64,000 bases of DNA, from the NCBI GenBank assembly GCA_016710685.1, contig JADJVC010000002.1:248001-312000 (forward strand). The letters are read 5' to 3'. Shown here piece after piece: positions 27,193 to 37,150 of the stretch. How positions within the stretch are numbered: position 1 is the stretch's first letter; the number at the start of each line of letters is the position of its first letter. The notes under the pieces are model-generated. The model saw only the letters and a list, made by a program, of their open reading frames with translations, was not told where the DNA came from and did not search any database. This stretch comes from Flavobacteriales bacterium. Lineage in GTDB: Bacteria > Bacteroidota > Bacteroidia > Flavobacteriales_F > PHOS-HE28. The position numbers and the translations under genes are program-made.

Positions 27193-28862
27193 TTATTGAA
27201 CGTCCTTTTTGTCCGCTTTGAAGTCGCGCGCACCGGTGGCACCATTTCCGTCGCCTTCGTCCACGCGCACTTTGCGGCCCTTGTAGTTGGCCGCTTGAAG
27301 CGGCCCATGGCCTCATCGAAATGGGCGGCATCAATGTCCATGAAGCTGAACATGTCCTTTAACAGGATGCGGCCGATGTGCTGGGCCGGTAAGACCCGTA
27401 ATGCCGCAGAGGTAGCGAGCATTTTTGCCTTTGTCGAAGCCGTCCTTGTGCCGATGTTGATGAACATGGAACGCATAGGGGGGCGTCGCTGGAGCGGCCG
27501 AAATGGATTTCCTTGCGCTCCTTCGGGCTGTGGTCCTTGCGCGCCAGGTCCACGTTGAGGTCACGAGCGTCCCTGTACCGCTTGAGGAAGCGGTTGAATT
27601 CCAGCGGAGATCACACGCTCGATGACGTCTGCGCGTCAAGTCGGCTAAGTCCAGTTCCACTGCGTTCGAAAAGGGGCGATGGTAGTCTCGTCCACCTTCA
27701 CGCTCTCGATCTTGCCAATGAGGGTGAGCAGTTGGCGCTCGCGCATCTCCGCACCATCGGGCACGCGCAACATAGGTGAAGTGGACCTTAGCGTACGTTC
27801 CAGCCTGCGGACTTTGTTGATGTCGCGGCTACCGATGATGCTGAGCGAAACCCCGGATTTCGCCGGCGCGGGCCCGTGCGGCCGCTGCGTGGGTATAGCT
27901 TTCCGGTCCGCCGGGCAGGTCGAAGTGGATAACGCGCGGGAAACGTTGTCACGTCAACTCCGCGCGCGGCCACGTCTGTTGCGATGAGCATTTGCAGGGC
28001 TCTTGGAACGGTAGCGCTCCATCACGCGGTCGCGTTGTTGCTGGCCATCAGGTCGCTGGCATCGCATCCGCGTTGTAGCCGTCGCGTGTGAGGTTTTCGG
28101 CAGGTCCTGCGTGTCCTGTTTGGTACGGCAGAACACGATGGCGAACACGGTCCGGGGTCGGCGTCCAAAGCGCTTGAGGGCGATGGTCGCGGGCCATCAC
28201 CACGGTACTGGTGGTTGATGGTGCCGGAGCCTTGGCGTCGCTGGCCAAACTCACCTCCTTCGCCTCGCGCATGTAATTGCGCGCAATGCGGCGAACTTCG
28301 CTGCTCATCGTGGCGCTGAAGAGCCAAGTGCGCTTTTCTTTCGGCGTGTTGTCCAGGGATGGCGGTGAGGTCTTCCTGAAAGCCCATGTTGAGCATTTCG
28401 TCTGCCCCGTCCAGCACAGCCGTGCGTACATGGCCAAGATCCACCGCTTTGCGCTCAAGCAGGTCGACCAATCGACCGGGCGTGGCTACCACCCACGTTG
28501 GCACCGCGCTGATGTCGCGCATCTGTTCGCGGATGTTTGCACCGCCATGCCAGCGGCCGCGAACGCGCGGGCAGATGCGCGGCGTAGCGGCGAAGTCCTG
28601 GCGATCTGCAACGCAGAGTTCGCGTGGGTGCGGAGCACCAGGCCTTGCACGGCTTTTTCGGCGGTGTCGATGCGCTCCAACAGGGAATGCTGAACGCGGC
28701 AGTTTTGCCGGTACCGGTGCGCGCCAGCGCCACCATGTCGCCTTCGTCCGCGAGCAGCAACGGGATGGTCGCGGCTTGCACGGGCGTGGGTTTTTCGAAG
28801 CCCAGATCAGTAAGGGCACGCAGGATTTCCGCGCGTATTCCGAGCGATTGAAATGAGGACAT
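27193..28862 (-). pseudogene. DEAD-box RNA helicase with DbpA-type RNA-binding tail (many frameshifts)
   Basis: The start at 28862 (MSSFQSLGIRAEILRAL) leads into the Q motif GFEKPTPVQ and motif I ARTGTGKTAAF. Later pieces give VLDGADEMLNMGFQ (motif II, with DGAD where DEAD is expected), LFSATMSSEVRRIARNY (motif III) and ATDVAARGVDV (motif V). The C-terminus, MFINIGT...KDGFDKGK, ILLKDMFSFMDID and DEAMGRFK, is the DbpA-type RNA-binding domain, ending KADKKDVQ at 27193. Joined length is about 556 residues, as expected for Bacteroidota DeaD/CsdA-like helicases that remodel rRNA and mRNA. At least five indels break the frame. Confidence 0.85.
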
Positions 28863-28955
28863 GGGCGAGGGGGTCAAGGTGGAAGCCGGAAAAACGGCTT
28901 TCCGAAAGGGCCGCAAAGGTACGACCTCTGCTCGGGGTAATATGCGAAGGCCTGT

Positions 28956-30089
28956 TCAACCCAAAAGCGCCGCACAAATAGCCTCAGCAGCATGGCCATC
29001 GCCGAAGAGCGGCGGGCATGCCGGTGCGCCGTTCGCCAGAAAATCCGCTGCCGCATTTGCGATGCGTGCAGGGTCGACATCCGCCAGGCACGGCCTGTCC
29101 GCGTTCCACCAGCTCCACCCATTCGGTCTGTGGGGCGCATGACGCAGGGCTTCGCGAAGAAAAACGCTTCCTTCTGCACACCGCCGTTGTCCGTTACGAC
29201 CAGTTTGGCATGGCTTTCAATGCATCATGTCCAAAAACCGGCGGGCGGGCAAGAATGAACCCCCTGGCGGCCGCCAGCTCGCGGCCAAAGCCGGTCCATG
29301 CGCTCTTCCATGGCTTTTTGAACCGCGGGTGCAAAGGCAGCACAATGGGAAGGCTGTGAATGATGCATTTTCAGCAGGGTGCTGAAAATGGCGTTCAACC
29401 GTTCCGCTCATCCGTGTTGTTGTCGCGATGAACGGTTGCCAGTATGAAGCCGTTCATGCCCAGCCCCAGGTCGGCGATGATGGTGGACCGCTCTTTCGCA
29501 AGTTCCGCGAAGCGCATGCTGTTGTCGAACATCACGTCGCCGCAGTTCAGCACGTGGGGCTTGTCCGCTGTGGCAGTGCCTGCGTTCTTCAGGTCGAAGC
29601 CTTCGTTGGCAAGGTTCGTCACGGCGGTTTCTGTGGGCAGAAGAGCCAGGTGGAGCAATGGTCGCACACCACGCGGTTCACTTCCTCCGGCATGGCCTTG
29701 CTGAAGGAGCGCAGGCCCGCCCTCCACGTGAGCTACCGGAATGTGGTCTTCGCAGCAGCGAGCGCACCGGCCAGCGTGCTGTTCGTGTCGCCATACAACA
29801 GTACCACGTCGTGTTTTCCGGTCTTCAGTCCGTTTCGATGCCTCGATCATGCGGGCGGTCTGCGCGCCGTGGCTGCCGCTGCCCACGTTGAGGGCGATGT
29901 CCGCGCCGGGTATGCCGAGCTCATCGAAGAACACTTGCGACATGTTGTTGTCGTAGTGCTGGCCGGTGTGTAACAGCGTTTCCTGGATGCGTCCTTGGAA
30001 TTTGCTGCTTACAGCATGGCTGATGGCGGCAGCCTTGACGATCTGGGGCGGCGCCGATAATGGGTGAGGATGCGCAGTGGTGTGGCCAT
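28956..30089 (-). pseudogene. wecB: UDP-N-acetylglucosamine 2-epimerase (non-hydrolysing), frameshifted
   Basis: Converts UDP-GlcNAc to UDP-ManNAc for surface polysaccharide synthesis. The span from ATG 30089 to the stop at 28956 is 378 codons, exactly the family length. Recognisable pieces: IGAAPQIVKAAA, LHTGQHYDNNMSQVFFDELG, PVAHVEGG, PEEVNR with CDH in another frame, FILATVHRDNNTD, TDNGGVQKEAFFFAKPC and DGHAAEAICAALLG at the end. The pieces lie in different frames, so several single-base indels are present. The start is 1 nt after the radC stop (TGACATG), indicating cotranscription with radC. It fits the glycan genes downstream. Confidence 0.86.
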
Positions 30090-30090
30090 G

Positions 30091-30797
30091 TCAGCTCATT
30101 TGTCCGTTATCGGCGAAGCTGTAATAGTTTTCGCCAGCGATGATGATGTGGTCTTGAACAATGATGTCCAAGCGGCCGCCCTCCATGAGTTTTTTGGTGA
30201 GGCGGATGTCCTCCCTCGCTGGGCCGCAACCGGCCACTGGGTGGTTGTGTGCCACGGCGATGCAGGAAGCGCCGGCTTCGAGTGCCTTTGCGGGAAGATC
30301 ACCTGGGGATCGGCCACCGTGCCATGTAGCCGCCGCCGATGCTGATGCGTTTGGAGTCGATCAGGCGGAGGGCCACGATCCAGCATCAACATCCAGAATT
30401 CTTCCAGGTGCAGGTCGGCGATCTTGTGGCGCAGTTCTTCGAACACGTGCGCGCTGGTGGCAATGCGCGGGCGCCACGCGGTGCGGGTGCCCTGCGACGC
30501 TGGCCCAATTCCAATGCGGCAAGTATGCTGAGCGCCGCTTCGCCAACACGGGGCGCTTCATCAGCTCGGTGGGGAGTGGAGGTAGCCAGCATTGAGGTCA
30601 TTGCCTGCTGCGGCGCGTATTTCGCGTGCCACTTCCAAAGCGCCAGGCTAGGCGTTCCGGCGCGGATCAGGATGGCTACCAGCTCGGCATCCGAAAGGGC
30701 TTTGGCGCCCATCGCCATCATGCGTTCGCGCGGGCGGTCGCCTTTGTCCCAGTTGGGAATGCTGAGGCGTTTGTCTCGAATTCGTTTCGCTGCCCAT
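30091..30797 (-). pseudogene. radC: RadC family (JAMM-domain) protein, frameshifted
   Basis: N-terminal part: RDKRLSIPNWDKGDRPRERM and GAKALSDAELVAILIRAGT, the helix-hairpin-helix region of RadC. The C-terminal JAMM part shows HNHP (near 30240) and ends NYYSFADNGQMS. The reading frame is broken several times between 30600 and 30200, and the start is uncertain: an ATG at 30797 needs a 1-nt shift, while the conserved frame itself has no ATG. Expected length about 230 residues fits the span. The family was linked to DNA repair, but its role remains unclear. Adjacent to rpsT, as in other Bacteroidota, and coupled to wecB. Confidence 0.82.
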
Positions 30798-30844
30798 CCG
30801 TGGCCAAAGATGCGAGTTGGCGCGGGACCGACCGGCACAAGGTG

Positions 30845-30869
30845 AACAGGCCCCGGAAAGGGGCCTGTT
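30845..30869. terminator. Hairpin between rpsT and radC
   Basis: AACAGGCCCC, five-base loop, GGGGCCTGTT: a perfect 10-bp stem just after the rpsT stop on the minus strand. No T-run follows on that strand, so it may attenuate rather than fully terminate. Confidence 0.6.
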
Positions 30870-30890
30870 TAAAACGGGAATGGACGGAGC

Positions 30891-31144
30891 TTATTTCAGC
30901 CCGGCCACATGCAGTTGCAGGCTGCTCTTCAGGTTGGCGGCCTTGTTCTTGTGGATGATGTTGCGCTTCGCCAATTTGTCCAGCATGCTGTTCACTTTGG
31001 GCAGCAGCTCAACGGCCTCCTTCTTCTCGGTGCTGGCGCGAAGTCGCGCACGGCATTACGGGTGGTCTTGTGCTGGTAACGGTTGCGTCCGCTGCGGCTT
31101 TCGCTCTGGCGAATGCGCTTTACGGAAGACTTGTGGTTGGCCAC
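30891..31144 (-). pseudogene. rpsT: 30S ribosomal protein S20 (one-base deletion in this sequence)
   Basis: Reads VANHKSSVKRIRQSESRSG, then YQHKTTRNAVRDF, then (after a one-base loss near 31040, where TTCCGC is expected and TTCGC is present) STEKKEAVELLPKVNSML and RNIIHKNKAANLKSSLQL. This is bS20, which binds 16S rRNA early in 30S assembly. Start is GTG at 31144; the span of 254 nt is one base short of 84 codons plus stop. Because S20 is near-essential and otherwise perfectly conserved, a sequencing error is far more likely than a real mutation. Confidence 0.93.
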
Positions 31145-31233
31145 GGGGTCCCGAAAAGGGACGGCAAAGGTAAGGAGATCCGGGTTCGTGCAACCCTTGC
31201 GAAAATTCCTGGGAAGCTGCTTCGTTTAGCCCG

Positions 31234-32387
31234 TCAATAGGCCATTTCCTCGCCGCCTGCCGCGTTGGTAACGGTCTTCAATACGATCTTCAGGTCCAGC
31301 ATAAAGGACCAGTTCTCCAAGTACCACACGTCCAGGTCCACGCGCTTTTCCATCAATTCCGGGGTGCGTGTCTCGCCGCGGAAGCCGTTCACTTGGGCCC
31401 AACCGGTGATGCCGGGTCGCACAAAATGGCGCACCATGTATTTGTCAATGATATCGCGGAATTGGTCGTTGAGCTTGGCAGCGGGTGCGGCCGTGGCCCC
31501 ACCACGCCCATGCTACCCATATGACATTGAAGAACTGTGGAAATTCGTCCAAGCTTGTCTTTCGGAGGAACGGCGCCGATGCGCGTAATGCGCGGTCGTC
31601 TTTAGTGGCCTGCTTCATGTCGCTGTCGACGTTCGTGCGCATGCGCGGAATTTGTAGCAGGAGAATTTCTTCCGGCGCCGCCCAAGCGGTCCTGCTTAAA
31701 GAAGACTGGGCCTTTTGAAGAGAGCTTCACCAAAATGGCGAGGATGGGGAAGAGCCACGAGAAGATCAACGCATCACCCAGAAAGGAGAAGACGATATCG
31801 AAGGCACGTTTAACGAAGCGCGCGCTCCAGCGGTCGAGCGGCTCGTTACGCAGGCGGCTTACGGGTACGGCACCGTGGTAGGTAAGGTCGGCGGCACCTG
31901 CAACAGGAATGAAACTGTCGGTGCTGTGATCACGCGGAAGCGGATGGTATTCCGTTCGCAGAATTCCATCAAAACCATCGATCTCCTCGCGATAGCTGGA
32001 GGGCAGCGCGCAGTAAAGTATGTCGATGCGGTTCTGCGTGGCGAAGGCCTTCGCGGCATCTATGCTGCCGAGCTGTCGGGATGAAAGCACGCCGGTAATG
32101 GCCTTGTCGTGGAATACGCCACGGAAGCGGTAGCCACGCACCGTATGTTCATGGCAGTAATGGAAAATCTCCTCTGCCGCGGGTCCTTCACCCACGATGA
32201 TGAGATCACGGACCGGGGTAAGTGGCTCAAAGCTGAGCACCTTGTTCAACCCCGACCGGACACCAGAGCGCTGGTTCCCGACATTGCGCAAGGCTTCGGA
32301 GAGTTCTTCCGTACGGCCACCCCCGGAATTTTCTTCCCGATCTTGGAACTTTGGAAAGGATGCTCGGCGCGGGTCGAATTCTTCCAT
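31234..32387 (-). pseudogene. Undecaprenyl-phosphate sugar phosphotransferase, WcaJ/bacterial sugar transferase family (frameshifted, lacking N-terminal membrane domain)
   Basis: Initiates polysaccharide synthesis by moving a sugar phosphate from a nucleotide sugar to undecaprenyl phosphate at the inner membrane. Seen: a Rossmann-like CoA-binding-3 domain (DLIIVGEGPAAEEIFHYC), the membrane anchor preceded by FVKRAFDIVFSFLG, KGPVFFKQDRLG, SLDEFPQFFNV, then VRPGITGWAQVNGFRGET and DVWYLENWSFMLDLKI. Frames change near 31620 and near 31480. Full-length relatives have four membrane helices before the Rossmann domain; here the readable start MEEFDPRRA (32387) lacks them, and 32390-32560 has stops in all frames I read. 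Either the gene is truncated or the 5' part was lost in assembly. Confidence 0.8.
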
Positions 32388-32557
32388 GTGGGACTTATAC
32401 AACTTGTAACAACGCTGGTCGATGCGAAACTACGATTCGTCGATTATTTTGTCAAGTTGGTCGATATTCGTTCAATCCCGAGCAAGTTCCGATTGAGAGA
32501 CGAAGGTCTTGCTTTCCCGTCGAATTCGGACTCAAAAATCATGCCGCAGCAGGAGAG

Positions 32558-32588
32558 CTAAGGTATACCCTTGATTCTAACGGACAAA
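32558..32588 (-). promoter_or_regulatory. Candidate promoter of the sugar transferase gene
   Basis: On the minus strand TTTG (32588-32585) and TACCTTAG (32565-32558) are 19 nt apart; the -7 box has one mismatch. The distance to the readable start (about 165 nt) is long and is consistent with a missing 5' end of the gene. Confidence 0.4.
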
Positions 32589-32668
32589 CGCCATTTGTGG
32601 TTCGCGGGTTCTACGCGAACTGTGGATAAAGCGCCGCATGTTGAACCCGCGCGGCTACATTCGCGGCC

Positions 32669-32915
32669 ATGCCCCTGCTTTCCGCGAACGGCACGTTGCG
32701 CACCATTTTGGTGCTTCTGGTGCTCTGGCAACTGCTCCGGATCGTCACCAAAGTGTTGGCGGCCTAAGAACGGCGGTGCAGCCGGCACCGCACCCCGCAG
32801 GCCCAAAGGTGACATTCGAATCGAACAAGTTCAACCACCGCGTCATTCCATGGAACCGTTGGATGTGGAAGACGCCGACTTTGAAGAGATCAAAAGCCCT
32901 AACGACACCCCATGA
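32669..32915 (+). pseudogene. DUF4834 family small membrane protein (frameshifted)
   Basis: Starts MPLLSANGTLRTILVLLVLW, a single N-terminal membrane helix. After a frame change near 32760 it continues GDIRIEQVQPP and ends DVEDADFEEIKSPNDTP. The GxxRIE and DxDFEEI motifs are the signature of the Bacteroidota DUF4834 family, of unknown function. The stop overlaps the start of the next gene (ATGA at 32912-32915), so the two are translationally coupled. Confidence 0.75.
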
Positions 32916-35568
32916 AAGCCGTCAACTGGAAAAAAATGCTGCCTGTCCTGGTAGCCGTGGCCGCCTTCTTTGTTCTGGCGTTGGGGTATTTCAGCCCTGT
33001 GCTGGAGGGCAAGCGCCTGAAACAAGGCGACATTGTGCATTACACGGGGATGGCCCAGGAAATGCAGGAACACCGGGCCGCCCATGATGGCGAAGAGCCG
33101 TTGTGGACCGGCAGCATGTTCAGTGGTATGCCGGGCTATCAGATCGGCGTGGTCTGGCCCACCAATGCGCTCACGTGGCTGGATTCGGTTTTCAGTGGGT
33201 TCCTGCCGCGCCCGGCGTCTTTCGTCTTCCTCTATTTGGTTGGCATGTTCATGCTGCTGCTTTGTATGCGGGTGGACCCGTGGCTGGCGTTGTTGGGTGC
33301 GGTGGCGTATGCTTTCTCATCGTATTTTTTGGTGATCATCCAAGCAGGCCACAACAGCAAGGCGGTGGCCATCGGCTACATGCCCATGGTGCTCGGCGGG
33401 CTGTACATGTTGCTGCGCGGCCGAAAACTCGTCGGAGCTGCGCTTTTTGCGCTTTCCTGGCCTTGGAGATCCATGCCAATCACGTACAGGTGGCTTATTA
33501 CCTCGGCATTTTGTTGGTCCTGTTCGGGCTGGCTGAAGCGGTGAGCGCCTTGCGTGAAAAAGGATCGGTGACTTCCTGGGCCGCGGCGCGTTGGGGGTTG
33601 TTGGGCGTGGCGTTCGCGGTGCTCTGTAACATCGGCCTGTTGTGGAGCACGTTGGAATACGGCGCCTATACCACTCGGGGGAAAAAGCGAGCTCACCATC
33701 AACGCCGCCGGCGATTCAATGCGGCCATCAAAACTGATGGCCTGAACCGGGATTATGTGACCCATTGGAGTTACGGCAAGCAGGAAAGCCTCAGCTTGCT
33801 GGTGCCCGACATCAAAGGCGGCGCGAGCGGTTCATTCCTCCAGAGCCGCGAGGACCTGGACAAGCTCACCGACCCCGCATTTAAAAAAGTGGTGCTTGAA
33901 AAATACCAAGCAGGTGGCTACCTCAACAATTACTGGGGCGATCAGGATTTCACCAGCGGGCCGGTTTACATAGGGGCAATCATTATTCTGCTGATGTTGT
34001 TGCTGTTGGTGCAGGCTGAAGCGCGCGCGCGCTGGTGGATGCTGGCCGTGGTGCCATTGGTGATCATCTTAACGCAGATCGGCAGCCCGGTGGTCGTGGG
34101 CCTGTTATTGATCGCTTATCTGCTTTCGGGCCTTTACTTCTGGAAGGATACCTGGCTTACGCGCTCTTTTCAGCGTTCGTGCTCACGCTGTTGCTCAGCT
34201 GGGGTCACAACTTCATGCCGCTCACGGATTTCTTCCTGGACCATGTGCCCGGCTACAACAAACTTGGTGCCTGGCAGCTTGTTCGATTTCTTCGGCGAAA
34301 CGGAGAAAGCGCAATTGAACGCCCAAATGGCAAGTGCCAAGGATGCTGGTTCCGTGCAAGCCTACATCGATGGCTTAAAGCAGTTGCGCACCGGAGTGCT
34401 GAGCGCGGATGCTTGGCGCAGTTTCGTCTTTATCATTCTTGGCGGCGGACTGTTGTTCGCCTTCGGGCGCAGGCTTGTAGGACGCACGGTGTTGCTGCTC
34501 GGCATTGGCGTGCTTGTACTGGTGGACCTGTGGGGCGTGGACCAGCGCTACGTCAACAACGACAAGGACGATAAAGGACAGTACATCGCCTGGGAAAATG
34601 CCGCGGACAACGCTTACCCGTTCAAGCCCCAACCGGCGGACATGGCGATCATGCAAGCGGAAGGCAATGCCGCCACGGATGCCGACTACGAGCAAGCCTT
34701 GGCCAAATTGAAGGCAAGCAAGGCGAAGCTAAGCGGCACGCAGCGTATGGTGAACAAGGAAGAAGAAGCCATAACACGCTTTGGCAGCCTTCGCCGCACC
34801 ACGGATTTCCGGGTGCTGGGGCTGCAGAACCCCTTCCAGGGCACGCGTGTGAGCTACTTCCACAAGAGCATCGGTGGCTACCACGGCGCCAAGTTGGAGC
34901 GCTACCAGGAGCTCATTGATTTTTACATCGCGCCCGAGTTGCAAGCGGTCATCGGCGCTTTCGGGCCCGGAGCTACCATGCAAACGTTCGACAGTGTATT
35001 GGCCCATCAACCGGTGCTGAACATGCTCAACACCAAGTACATCATCTACGCGGACGACAAGGCGCCGATCCTCAACACCAACGCACTGGGTTCCGCTTGG
35101 TTCGTGGACGAAGTGAAAGAAGCGAAAGATGCCAATGAAGAGATCACGATGCTTGGCACTATCGATCCCGCGAAAACAGCCGTCGTGGATGCGCGGTACT
35201 ACAAGGAAGTGGCCAATGCCGCCAAGCCGGACCCCACCGCGAGCGTTAAGTTGAACGGCTATCGCTCCAACGACCTCAGCTACACGGTGCGCAGCGCGAA
35301 CGGCGGCGTAGTGGTGTTCAGCGAGATCTGGTACGGCCCCGATTGGGTCGCCGAGATCGACGGCAAACCCGCGCCATACGTGCGTGCGGACTACGTTTTG
35401 CGCGCCATGCAAGTGCCCGCTGGCGAACACACCGTGCGTTTCCACATCGTGAGCAAACCTTATGAAGTGGGCGGGCGGATCGCCTCCATTAGTTCGTTTT
35501 TGCTGTTGCTGTTGGTGTTGTTGGCACTGGGTTGGGATTGGAGGAAAAGAGGAGAAGAGGTAGAATAA
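32912..35568 (+). pseudogene. YfhO family membrane protein (several frameshifts)
   Basis: A large multi-pass membrane protein of about 880 residues if joined. N-terminus: MKAVNWKKMLPVLVAVAAFF (first helix), then the GT-C-like loop YFSPVLEGKRLKQGDIVHYTGM with the conserved GD. Further pieces are WTGSMFSGMPGYQIGV, QAGHNSKAVAIGYMPM and SLLVPDIKGGASGSF, and a periplasmic C-terminal domain with YNDKAP-type and VVFSEIWYGPDWVAEIDG segments. Breaks are visible near 33450, 33690, 34170 and 34290. YfhO proteins in Firmicutes glycosylate cell-envelope polymers; in Bacteroidota the substrate is unknown. Cotranscribed with DUF4834 and lies beside glycosyltransferases. Confidence 0.85.
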
Positions 35569-35677
35569 TGGACGCAGAGGCGCAGAGGCGCAGAGAAGAG
35601 AAAATGTTGGTGCGGACCGGACTCTTGTATATCGGCTTTCAAGGATTTCTCCGCGTCTCCGCGCCTCCGCGTCCAAT
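35568..35677. repeat. Inverted pair of the GCAGAGGCGCAGAG dispersed repeat
   Basis: GACGCAGAGGCGCAGAGGCG starts right at the YfhO stop codon; TCTCCGCGTCTCCGCGCC (35648 on) is its inverted, imperfect partner, and a third partial unit (CCGCGCCTCCGCTCC) follows at about 35691. The whole fills the gap between YfhO and the glycosyltransferase and could form a long hairpin in RNA. Confidence 0.6.
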
Positions 35678-35722
35678 ACCCCCATGCATTTTCCGCGCCT
35701 CCGCTCCTTTGCGGCTCCTTCC

Positions 35723-36991
35723 ATGAAGCGCGTCCTCATCATCACCTACTACTGGCCTCCGAACGGTGGTGCTGGCGTTTACCGCTGGTTGAAACTGAGC
35801 AAGCTGCTGCCGGAGCATGGCTGGCAGCCGGTGGTCTACACGCCGGAGAACCCTGAGATGGTCGCCGACGATCCAGGTTTGCTGCGCGACGTACGCGAGG
35901 ATCTTGAAGTGATCAAGCGGCCCATCACCGAGCCGTTCAACTTGTACAAGCGGTTTACCGGGCGCAGCACCAAGGAAAAAGTGCAAGTGGGCTTTCTCAA
36001 CGAAAAGAAACAGGGCGGCTGGAAAGAGGATTTCGCGCTGTGGGTTCGCAGCAATTTTTTCATCCCCGATGCGCGTGTGTGGTGGGTGCGCCCCTCGGTG
36101 AAATTCCTGAAGGAATACCTCCGCGCCAAACCGGTGGACGCCATCATCACCACCGGTCCGCCGCACAGCATGCATTTGATCGGCCTGGAGCTGAAGCGCG
36201 CCTTGGGCGTAAAGTGGATCGCCGACTTCCGCGACCCTTGGACCGATATTGATTTCTATGCGCAACTGAAGTTGACCGGCCGGGCCGATGCAAAGCACAA
36301 GCGTTTGGAAGGGGAGGTGCTGCGCGAAGCCGACAACGTGCTCACCGTTTCATGGCACTGGGCCGAAGACCTTCAAAAGTTGGGCGCACCGGCCGTGGAG
36401 GTCATCACCAACGGCTACGACCCGGACGACCTGCCTTCACCGCCGGAACCTGTTGATGAAGCTTACAGCCTCGTCCACATCGGTTCGCTGTCGCCCACGC
36501 GCAATGCACCGGAGCTTTGGCGGGCACTGAAAAAGATCTGTGATGAAGACCCTGCGTTTGCTGCAAAATTCAAGCTGCGTTTCGTCGGGCCGGTGGACCA
36601 CACCATTGCGGAGAGCGTGACCGAAGCCGGGCTAGGCGCGCACTTGGAGCGCACCGGGCGCGTAACACACGAGGAGGCCATGCGCCAAATGCAGCGCGCA
36701 CGCGTGCTGCTCCTGCTGGTGAACGACACTTCGAACTTCCTGGGCATTTTGCCGGGTAAGCTCTTTGAATACGTCAGCACGGGCAGGCCGGTATTGGGCG
36801 TAGGGCCCGTTGCGGGCGACGTGTCGCGCGTGTTGGGCATTGCGCCGCATGCCGTGCTGGACCGTCCAAGCTTAATGGACCAGCGCGAGCTGATCAAGGC
36901 CATGTTCGCTGCACCGGCTTCGCTACCGGATCCGCGTTGGTCGCGGGCGGCTACATGTGCGCAGGTGGTGCAGGCATTGGATGCGCTATGA
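35723..36991 (+). CDS. Glycosyltransferase family 4
   Basis: A 422-residue cytoplasmic GT-B enzyme. The N-terminal half shows VLIITYYWPPNGGAGVYRW (nucleotide-independent loop with GGAG), ITTGPPHSMHLIGL and KWIADFRDPWTD. The C-terminal half has VITNGYDPDDL, SLVHIGSLSPTRNAPELW and LPGKLFEYVSTGRPVLGVGP, where the E in KLFEY is the conserved nucleotide-sugar contact. The donor and acceptor sugars cannot be told. ATG 35723 gives the family-like start MKRVLIITYYWPP. Probably in an operon with the flippase gene that follows. Confidence 0.88.
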   Translation: MKRVLIITYYWPPNGGAGVYRWLKLSKLLPEHGWQPVVYTPENPEMVADDPGLLRDVREDLEVIKRPITEPFNLYKRFTGRSTKEKVQVGFLNEKKQGGWKEDFALWVRSNFFIPDARVWWVRPSVKFLKEYLRAKPVDAIITTGPPHSMHLIGLELKRALGVKWIADFRDPWTDIDFYAQLKLTGRADAKHKRLEGEVLREADNVLTVSWHWAEDLQKLGAPAVEVITNGYDPDDLPSPPEPVDEAYSLVHIGSLSPTRNAPELWRALKKICDEDPAFAAKFKLRFVGPVDHTIAESVTEAGLGAHLERTGRVTHEEAMRQMQRARVLLLLVNDTSNFLGILPGKLFEYVSTGRPVLGVGPVAGDVSRVLGIAPHAVLDRPSLMDQRELIKAMFAAPASLPDPRWSRAATCAQVVQALDAL

Positions 36992-37080
36992 CGGTAGCGT
37001 CGCGCCACCCCGCACTTTGGGCGCTTCGTGTCCTTTGCGGTTGTCCATCAGGGTTCCTTCATGTTCTTTCGTGGACAAAC

Positions 37081-37116
37081 CGTTCTCCGTGTTCCTCCGT
37101 GCCTCTGCGTCTCTGT
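37081..37116. repeat. Degenerate copy of the dispersed GCAGAGGC repeat (inverted)
   Basis: TCTCCGTGTTCCTCCGTGCC then TCTGCGTCTCTGTGG is the reverse-complement form of the unit at 8911 and 35568. It sits in the gap between the glycosyltransferase and the flippase. Confidence 0.45.
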
Positions 37117-37150
37117 GGTATACCACCCCGTCCTCATCTTCGCACCTCGC

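Noticed and set aside
27193..30797. Real pseudogenisation of helicase, wecB and radC
   Set aside because: The pieces are highly conserved right up to each break and together have normal family lengths, which fits sequencing errors better than decay.
30891..31144. Programmed frameshift in rpsT
   Set aside because: No slippery sequence or downstream structure is evident, S20 is not known to be frameshifted, and neighbouring genes show the same random indels.
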